Below are positions 6,792-10,964 of a stretch of DNA of 10,964 bases, piece after piece. The position numbers and the translations under genes were made by a program. Below the pieces are notes generated by a model. It was not told the origin of the DNA. It made no database searches and saw only the letters and a list, made by a program, of their open reading frames with translations. Each line of letters starts with the position of its first letter. Positions within the stretch are counted from its first letter, which is position 1. This DNA comes from TCS55 sp964343505 (lineage in GTDB: Bacteria > Fidelibacterota > Marinisomatia > Marinisomatales > TCS55): positions 1 to 10,964 of the forward strand of contig CAYFJU010000083.1 in NCBI GenBank assembly GCA_964343505.1, in the 5' to 3' direction.

Positions 6792-7942
6792 TTTTTTTCT
6801 ATGCCAATTTTATTCGCATCGGCGATAATTTCCCGCATGACTTCACTGGTTCCAGCTCCGATTGTCATGGCGCCTGCATCCCGATAAATCCGAGCGATGG
6901 GATATTCTTCTGCATAGGCATACCCGCCAAAAATCTGGAAACACTCATTCACCACCGGTCGCACCAATTCTGTAGAAAATAATTTTGCCATGGCGGCTGT
7001 TTCACCATAATCTTCTTTTTTGTTTAATTTATCACAGGCATGATATGCCATTTGTTTTGATGCTTCTACTTTCGTAATTACATCAGCTAAACGGTGTCGC
7101 CAGATTTGGTAGGATGTCACCGACTTGCCAAACACTTTCCGTTCCCTGCCATAGGCAAGAGCCATATCAATAGCCTGCTGCATCAATGCATTGGCAAAAC
7201 CGGCTAACACAATTCGCTCCCCCATAAAATGAGTCATGATCAGTTTAAATCCACCCCCTTCTTCCCCCAGAAGATTCGCCACCGGCACCCGGCAATCCTG
7301 AAAAAACAATTCCGCTGTCATAGATGTATGGCAGCCAATTTTTTCAATTCGATTCGATTCAAATCCCGGCGTATCCGTGGGCACTATTATCAGGCTCATA
7401 CCGCCATAACGATCTTCGCCCGTACGAACGGCCAATGTGACATAATCGGCTCGGGTACCGTTGGTGATCCACGTTTTGGAGCCATTGATAATGTAATCAT
7501 TTCCATCTTTTACAGCTTTGGTTCGAATGCCCGCCACATCGGACCCACCACCCGGTTCTGTTAAGCCCAGGGCCACCAGCTTTTCACCGGCGATTGCCGG
7601 TTTTAAAAATCGTTCTTTCTGTTCTTCGGTGGCTGCTGAATTAATCACATTGATGGCAAATTCACACTGTACCATCACATCCACAGCCAAACCCAGCATA
7701 CCGGAGCGAACCAATTCTTCGCAGAGAATCATGGTGTACCAATAGTCCAATTCGCTGCCGCCGTACTTTTCCGGATAGCGAATTCCCAGATAGCCCAATT
7801 TTCCCAAGTCTGTAAATACTGATTTTGGGAATTCCCGCTGCGCTTCCCATTCATTGGCGTTGGGAACCAACTGTTCATCTACATATTGGCGGACAGATCT
7901 TCGAAAAAGTTCATGTTCGTCATTCCATGGATTCATACCCAT
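6788..7942 (-). CDS. Acyl-CoA dehydrogenase, isovaleryl/LCAD-type catalytic base
   Basis: A second flavin acyl-CoA dehydrogenase of 384 residues. Landmarks are LGLTEPGGGSDV (125-136), GSKTWITNG (154-162), FGKSV (271-275) and IYRDAGAMTIGAGTSEV (352-368). At the MCAD catalytic position it has Ala363 (IGAGT instead of YEGT). Glu242 in GERIVLAG instead matches the helix-G glutamate (Glu254) that acts as base in isovaleryl-CoA and long-chain acyl-CoA dehydrogenases. It should therefore be active, probably on a branched or bulky acyl-CoA, though that is inference. AAGGAA lies about 9 bp before the ATG; a second in-frame ATG at 7936 is a minor alternative start. The TGA stop overlaps the next start in an ATGA, so the next small gene is probably translationally coupled to it. 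Confidence 0.94.
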   Translation of the reverse strand: MGMNPWNDEHELFRRSVRQYVDEQLVPNANEWEAQREFPKSVFTDLGKLGYLGIRYPEKYGGSELDYWYTMILCEELVRSGMLGLAVDVMVQCEFAINVINSAATEEQKERFLKPAIAGEKLVALGLTEPGGGSDVAGIRTKAVKDGNDYIINGSKTWITNGTRADYVTLAVRTGEDRYGGMSLIIVPTDTPGFESNRIEKIGCHTSMTAELFFQDCRVPVANLLGEEGGGFKLIMTHFMGERIVLAGFANALMQQAIDMALAYGRERKVFGKSVTSYQIWRHRLADVITKVEASKQMAYHACDKLNKKEDYGETAAMAKLFSTELVRPVVNECFQIFGGYAYAEEYPIARIYRDAGAMTIGAGTSEVMREIIADANKIGIEKK

Positions 7943-7978
7943 TATCTTATTCCTTAAATTATTTTTACAAAAATGCGG

Positions 7979-9121
7979 TTATTTTAATAATGCAGCAGCA
8001 ATCATTTCCCGCTGGATTTCACTGGATCCTTCACCATATTCCAGCACCTTGCAATCCCGGTAAAATCTTTGAATATCACTTTCCATCATATATCCCTGGG
8101 CGCCATGGAGATGAAGGGCTCTTTCGCAAATCCAGGTATTACTTTCTGTAGCAAATAATTTGGCGATGGAGCATTCCAAATCGAAGGATTCTCCTTCATC
8201 AATAAGCCGGGCACTGTTATAAGTCAGCGTTCTTGAAATTTCCAATCGTGTCTTCATGTCTGCCAGCGTAAAGCGAATGAATTGTTTATCCGTAAGTGGT
8301 CTGCCATGCTGCTTTCGCGCTTTTACATATTCTGCTGTTTGTTTTATGGCTTCACTGGCAATACCGCACGCAAAGGCCGCTGCAGTCGCCCGCCCTTTGG
8401 AAAGGACAACCAATGCAGATCGAAATCCGGAATCAAGTGGGCCCAACACCTGCTCTTTTGGAATACGGCAATCGGTGAAAACAAGTTCAGCCATTTCTGA
8501 CGCTCTCATGCCCAATTTTTTCATTTCATTTCGCGCAAAACCAGGCGTATCCTTGTCCACAATAAATAATGAAATTCCTTTTAATCCGGGATCGCTGGAT
8601 GTTCGGGTAACCACGATGGCAAAATCTGCAAATGTTCCGTTGGTGATATACAGTTTGGACCCATTCAAAATAAATTCATCTCCATCTGCTGTTGCCTTGC
8701 ATTCAACTGTGGTTACATCGGCGCCGGCATTCGGTTCGGCATAGGCCCAACATCCGAGTATTTCTCCTTTTAGTGCCGGTTCTAAATATTTACTTTTTTG
8801 TCCGTCAGTTCCGAGATATTCCAAAGCTGCGCTTGCCAATCCACAGTGTACATTTACCGTCAGGGCAACTCCGGATGAACCAGCTGCCAGAGTTTCAATT
8901 AATAATGAAAACTCCACTGCGCCGCCAATGCCGCCCACATTTTCAGAAAAACCCGTGGACAGCCATCCCAGCGATCCCATTTTTTTAAACACATCAATGG
9001 GTGATTTTTCCTGGTCATCCCATTCCCGGGCATAGGGTCGAATTTCGTTATCAACGAAACGTTCAACTTCTGATTTGAACAATAGTTGTTCTTCTGTAAA
9101 CTTGAAAAAATTTGCCTTCAT
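7979..9121 (-). CDS. Acyl-CoA dehydrogenase, SCAD/MCAD-type catalytic base
   Basis: A flavin acyl-CoA dehydrogenase that would introduce an alpha,beta double bond and pass electrons to ETF. It has 380 residues counted from the ATG at 9121. The frame stays open upstream to 9205, but that start would overlap the crotonase by 82 bp, whereas the ATG at 9121 has a strong AGGAAGGA site (9127-9134). Landmarks are the FAD/substrate motif AYAEPNAGADV (126-136), GSKLYITNG (154-162) and the C-terminal signature YRDCKVLEYGEGSSEIQ (354-370). Glu364 in GEGSSE sits where MCAD has its catalytic Glu376. The alternative helix position used by isovaleryl-CoA dehydrogenase is Gly243. The chain length accepted cannot be read from the sequence. 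It is followed 36 bp later by a second, differently built acyl-CoA dehydrogenase. Confidence 0.94.
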   Translation of the reverse strand: MKANFFKFTEEQLLFKSEVERFVDNEIRPYAREWDDQEKSPIDVFKKMGSLGWLSTGFSENVGGIGGAVEFSLLIETLAAGSSGVALTVNVHCGLASAALEYLGTDGQKSKYLEPALKGEILGCWAYAEPNAGADVTTVECKATADGDEFILNGSKLYITNGTFADFAIVVTRTSSDPGLKGISLFIVDKDTPGFARNEMKKLGMRASEMAELVFTDCRIPKEQVLGPLDSGFRSALVVLSKGRATAAAFACGIASEAIKQTAEYVKARKQHGRPLTDKQFIRFTLADMKTRLEISRTLTYNSARLIDEGESFDLECSIAKLFATESNTWICERALHLHGAQGYMMESDIQRFYRDCKVLEYGEGSSEIQREMIAAALLK

Positions 9122-9123
9122 GG

Positions 9124-9906
9124 TTATCCTTCCTTTTTGGGGGATTTTTCCCAGCGCTTTTTGAATGCAGCAACTGCATCCCGGTGCTCTTGGCTTTGGA
9201 GGCATTGAATCTGCGCCAAAATTTCATAATCGAATTCGCTATTCATATCCCGGTCAATGGAGCGGCGGATAGCTCTTTTGGTTCTCGCCATGGCAACGGA
9301 TGAAAAAGAAGCCAGTTTGTTGGCAAGTTTCATGGTTTCTTCATGAAGTGCTTCTGCCGGGACTACACGATTAATAAGGCCAATGCTTTCTGCTTCATCG
9401 GCCAGTACAAACCGACCCGTCATCATCATATCTGTGGCTCTGCCCATACCAACAAGACGGGGTAAAAAATAACCAGCGGACATATCACAGCCCGCCAAAC
9501 CAATGCCAATGAAGGGTGCGCAAAACCGGGCTGACTCCACGGCAATCCGCATATCGCTGGCTATTGCAATACCCAATCCGCCGCCAACCGCATCACCGTT
9601 TATGGATGCAATTACCGGCTTATCCGCTTCAGCAATGAGTCGTATGGGTACCAGAAACCGCTCGACGATTGTTTCCCATTCTCCCGCTTCACGGGGCTTC
9701 ATTTCATCCATGTCTGCTCCGGCACAAAAAGCCTTCCCAGCTCCGGTGAGTACAATTGCTTTAACTGCAGGGTCATCTAACAAAATGGTTAATTTATCAA
9801 TAATCATTTCCAATACAGGGTTGCTGATACAGTTGAATTTTTCCGGACGATTAAATGTCATCGTGCCTATACCGTTTTTGATTTGTATCAGTACAGAATT
9901 GTCCAT
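9124..9906 (-). CDS. Enoyl-CoA hydratase/isomerase (crotonase) family protein, atypical active site
   Basis: This 260-residue crotonase-fold protein has the N-terminal FNRPEK motif (18-23), the CoA-binding segment FCAGADM (60-66) that forms half of the oxyanion hole, and the second oxyanion segment AVGGGLG (106-112). The two catalytic glutamates of classical hydratases (Glu144 and Glu164 in rat numbering) appear as Gly112 and Phe132. An acidic residue is kept instead at Asp141 in GCDMSAGY, close to the Asp used by dienoyl-CoA isomerase and by ring-forming or ring-opening members such as MenB and BadI. It may therefore be an isomerase or C-C hydrolase rather than a simple 2-enoyl-CoA hydratase, and a separate MaoC hydratase exists in the block. 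A good AGGAG site lies 9 bp before the ATG. The stop is 2 bp before the next start, implying translational coupling. Confidence 0.9.
   Translation of the reverse strand: MDNSVLIQIKNGIGTMTFNRPEKFNCISNPVLEMIIDKLTILLDDPAVKAIVLTGAGKAFCAGADMDEMKPREAGEWETIVERFLVPIRLIAEADKPVIASINGDAVGGGLGIAIASDMRIAVESARFCAPFIGIGLAGCDMSAGYFLPRLVGMGRATDMMMTGRFVLADEAESIGLINRVVPAEALHEETMKLANKLASFSSVAMARTKRAIRRSIDRDMNSEFDYEILAQIQCLQSQEHRDAVAAFKKRWEKSPKKEG
9127..9134 (-). promoter_or_regulatory. Ribosome binding site that sets the first acyl-CoA dehydrogenase start
   Basis: AGGAAGGA lies 5 bases before the ATG at 9121 and overlaps the last codons of the crotonase. It decides against the longer frame beginning at 9205. 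Confidence 0.7.
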
Positions 9907-9926
9907 GTTAATGTCTCCTAATTTTA

Positions 9927-10817
9927 TTATGATACACCATAATCCTGATATTTAACACCAAGGATTTGGCGTGCTTCCTCCGGGGATGCGGGCTCAATCC
10001 CAATCTCATTCAATAGGCGAACAGATTTTTCAACAAGTTGGGCATTGCTTTCTGCTAATTTTCCCCGTTCCAGATAAATATTATCTTCCATGCCCACCCG
10101 CAGGTGGCCGCCCATGAGCACTCCTGCCGTTGTAATACGAAAATGATTTTTCCCCCCGATTCCCGTAACGAGCCAATTGGCATGTTTGGGGAGTTTATTC
10201 ACAAGGAATCTCAAGTCTTCACTTTCTGCCGGTGTGATTTCGCCGGGAATTCCCATGACAAAATTGATGAGCAATGGTCTTTCGAAAACACCCATGCCAT
10301 CCAACACGTGGAGATTATTCATCATGCCGGCATGGTAAATCTCAATTTCCGGTTTTACGCCATTCGCCTGCATGAGTCGAGTGCCCTTTTCCATTTCATG
10401 ATAACTTTGAAAAAGGGGGACATATTTATCCTTCGTCCATTTGGAATTTTTTGAATCATAGCGCCCCAACAAGCTGCCGGAGCCCAAGCTAAATGATGCA
10501 ATTTCCGGCTGCAGTTCTGGAATAATACGAAGCCTTTCGTCCAAGGGTAATCCCGCAACTGCCCCGCCGGTGGTCAAGTTAAGAATCGCGTCGCAGCCGC
10601 CTTGCCGGAGTCCCTGTGCGATCTCTCTGAAAATCTCCACATCTGATGCTGCTTTACCGGACGTATCCCGGGCATGAATATGAATAATGGAAGCGCCAGC
10701 CCTCCAGGCTTCCAACCCTTGTTCGATAATTTCATGGGGCTGCTCCGGTAAATTTGGATTGACTTCCTTCCCTTGCTGGGCGCCGGTCATGGCGCAAGTG
10801 ATGATGACTTTACTCAT
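9927..10817 (-). CDS. Beta-keto acid cleavage enzyme (BKACE, DUF849 family)
   Basis: This 296-residue protein has the full length of the DUF849/BKACE family, cytosolic zinc TIM-barrel enzymes. They condense a beta-keto acid with acetyl-CoA and cleave it to acetoacetate plus a new CoA thioester. The zinc ligands are visible: His46 and His48 in IHIHARD, and Glu244 in RVGMEDN, with the family Arg240 and Asp245 beside it. A glycine-rich TTGGAVAG loop follows at 82-89. The best-studied member, Kce of lysine fermentation, binds an amino substrate, and from memory uses Glu14. Here that position is Gln14, and the Glu of the later YES motif is His162, so the substrate is probably not 3-keto-5-aminohexanoate. 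It is the first gene of the block, 20 bp before the crotonase. The ATG has only a weak GGAA upstream. The family is certain; the substrate is unknown. Confidence 0.93.
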   Translation of the reverse strand: MSKVIITCAMTGAQQGKEVNPNLPEQPHEIIEQGLEAWRAGASIIHIHARDTSGKAASDVEIFREIAQGLRQGGCDAILNLTTGGAVAGLPLDERLRIIPELQPEIASFSLGSGSLLGRYDSKNSKWTKDKYVPLFQSYHEMEKGTRLMQANGVKPEIEIYHAGMMNNLHVLDGMGVFERPLLINFVMGIPGEITPAESEDLRFLVNKLPKHANWLVTGIGGKNHFRITTAGVLMGGHLRVGMEDNIYLERGKLAESNAQLVEKSVRLLNEIGIEPASPEEARQILGVKYQDYGVS

Positions 10818-10842
10818 ATTTTTCTATTCCATTTTTGAAACA

Positions 10843-10869
10843 ATTATCATTTCAGGATTCAATATTCAA
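10843..10869 (-). promoter_or_regulatory. Tentative promoter of the operon
   Basis: Read on the minus strand, TTGAAT (10864-10869) and GATAAT (10843-10848) could be -35 and -10 boxes ahead of the first gene. The spacer is only 15 bp, and another TATAAA lies at 10870-10875 without a convincing -35. The region is AT-rich and is the only sizeable non-coding stretch upstream of the block, so a promoter is expected here, but the exact boxes are a guess. Confidence 0.25.
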
Positions 10870-10870
10870 T
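10857..10870. repeat. Tandem 7-bp direct repeat (ATTCAAT x2) near the promoter
   Basis: ATTCAATATTCAAT is two exact copies of a 7-bp unit lying over the candidate -35 region. It could be part of a regulator site, but such short AT-rich repeats also arise by chance. Confidence 0.3.
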
Positions 10871-10912
10871 TTATAAGACCCCTTTTATCCAAAAGATGAA
10901 ACCATATACTTT

Positions 10913-10942
10913 CTCCCCTGCCTGTCCGCCTTTGGAGGGTCA
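10913..10942. repeat. GC-rich imperfect dyad upstream of the operon
   Basis: A GC-rich patch in otherwise AT-rich intergenic DNA contains CCGCC-TTT-GGAGG (10926-10938, one mismatch in five pairs), flanked on one side by CCTGCCTGT. It looks like one intact arm and one decayed arm of a palindromic intergenic repeat, or a weak terminator of an upstream gene. There is no following T-run in either direction. Confidence 0.3.
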
Positions 10943-10964
10943 TAGATTCTGCGTTTAAGATGCA

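Noticed and set aside
8256..8744. A 162-codon open frame on the plus strand
   Set aside because: It lies wholly opposite the well-supported acyl-CoA dehydrogenase, has no domain I recognise, and other plus-strand frames in the window likewise mirror minus-strand genes.
9122..9205. A 28-residue N-terminal extension of the first acyl-CoA dehydrogenase
   Set aside because: It overlaps the crotonase coding end, is rich in Pro/Cys/Lys unlike the family, and the ATG at 9121 has a strong ribosome binding site and begins where the family normally begins.
9927..10817. Lysine-fermentation Kce assignment for the BKACE gene
   Set aside because: None of the other lysine-fermentation genes is present and the amine-binding Glu14 is Gln.
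225..10817. Benzoyl-CoA or phenylacetate degradation operon
   Set aside because: There is no benzoyl-CoA reductase, epoxidase (PaaABCE) or ring-cleavage dioxygenase; only single genes resemble those pathways.

Overview
The window holds one tightly packed, single-direction gene block. Twelve genes on the minus strand run from about 10817 down to 225, with gaps of 2-48 bp or stop/start overlaps of 1-4 bp, so they look like one operon. I see no genes for transport, regulation, RNA or transposition. Base composition is moderate, coding density is high and several starts carry clear AGGAG/AAGGA ribosome binding sites. That suggests a free-living, metabolically versatile heterotrophic bacterium; the sequence alone does not let me assign a phylum.

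In transcription order the genes encode: a DUF849 beta-keto acid cleavage enzyme (BKACE), a divergent crotonase, two acyl-CoA dehydrogenases with differently placed catalytic glutamates, a small limonene-epoxide-hydrolase-type protein, an ACMSD-like amidohydrolase without its usual HxH metal motif, a zinc alcohol dehydrogenase, a thiolase close to 3-oxoadipyl-CoA thiolase, a MaoC (R)-hydratase, an MFE-2-type (3R)-hydroxyacyl-CoA dehydrogenase, a PaaI-type thioesterase and a family III (CaiB/BaiF) CoA-transferase.

Together they read as a catabolic beta-oxidation module. It has two alpha,beta-dehydrogenation enzymes, an (R)-specific hydration/oxidation pair, thiolysis, and CoA loading and unloading. 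Added to this are enzymes for an oxygenated, possibly cyclic, substrate: epoxide or enol hydrolase, alcohol dehydrogenase, amidohydrolase and an odd crotonase. No ATP-dependent acyl-CoA ligase is present; CoA could enter through the CoA-transferase and through BKACE, which makes a CoA thioester and acetoacetate from a beta-keto acid and acetyl-CoA. The substrate is not known. Several enzymes have active-site changes that bear on it, and an uncharacterised ring- or epoxide-degrading route is the most interesting reading.

The 147 bp upstream of the first gene hold a tentative promoter, a 7-bp direct repeat and a GC-rich imperfect dyad. The 224 bp downstream of the last gene hold no convincing terminator or gene, only an open, TGA-interrupted frame that continues the CoA-transferase frame, and a possible C-terminal end of a plus-strand gene at the left edge.
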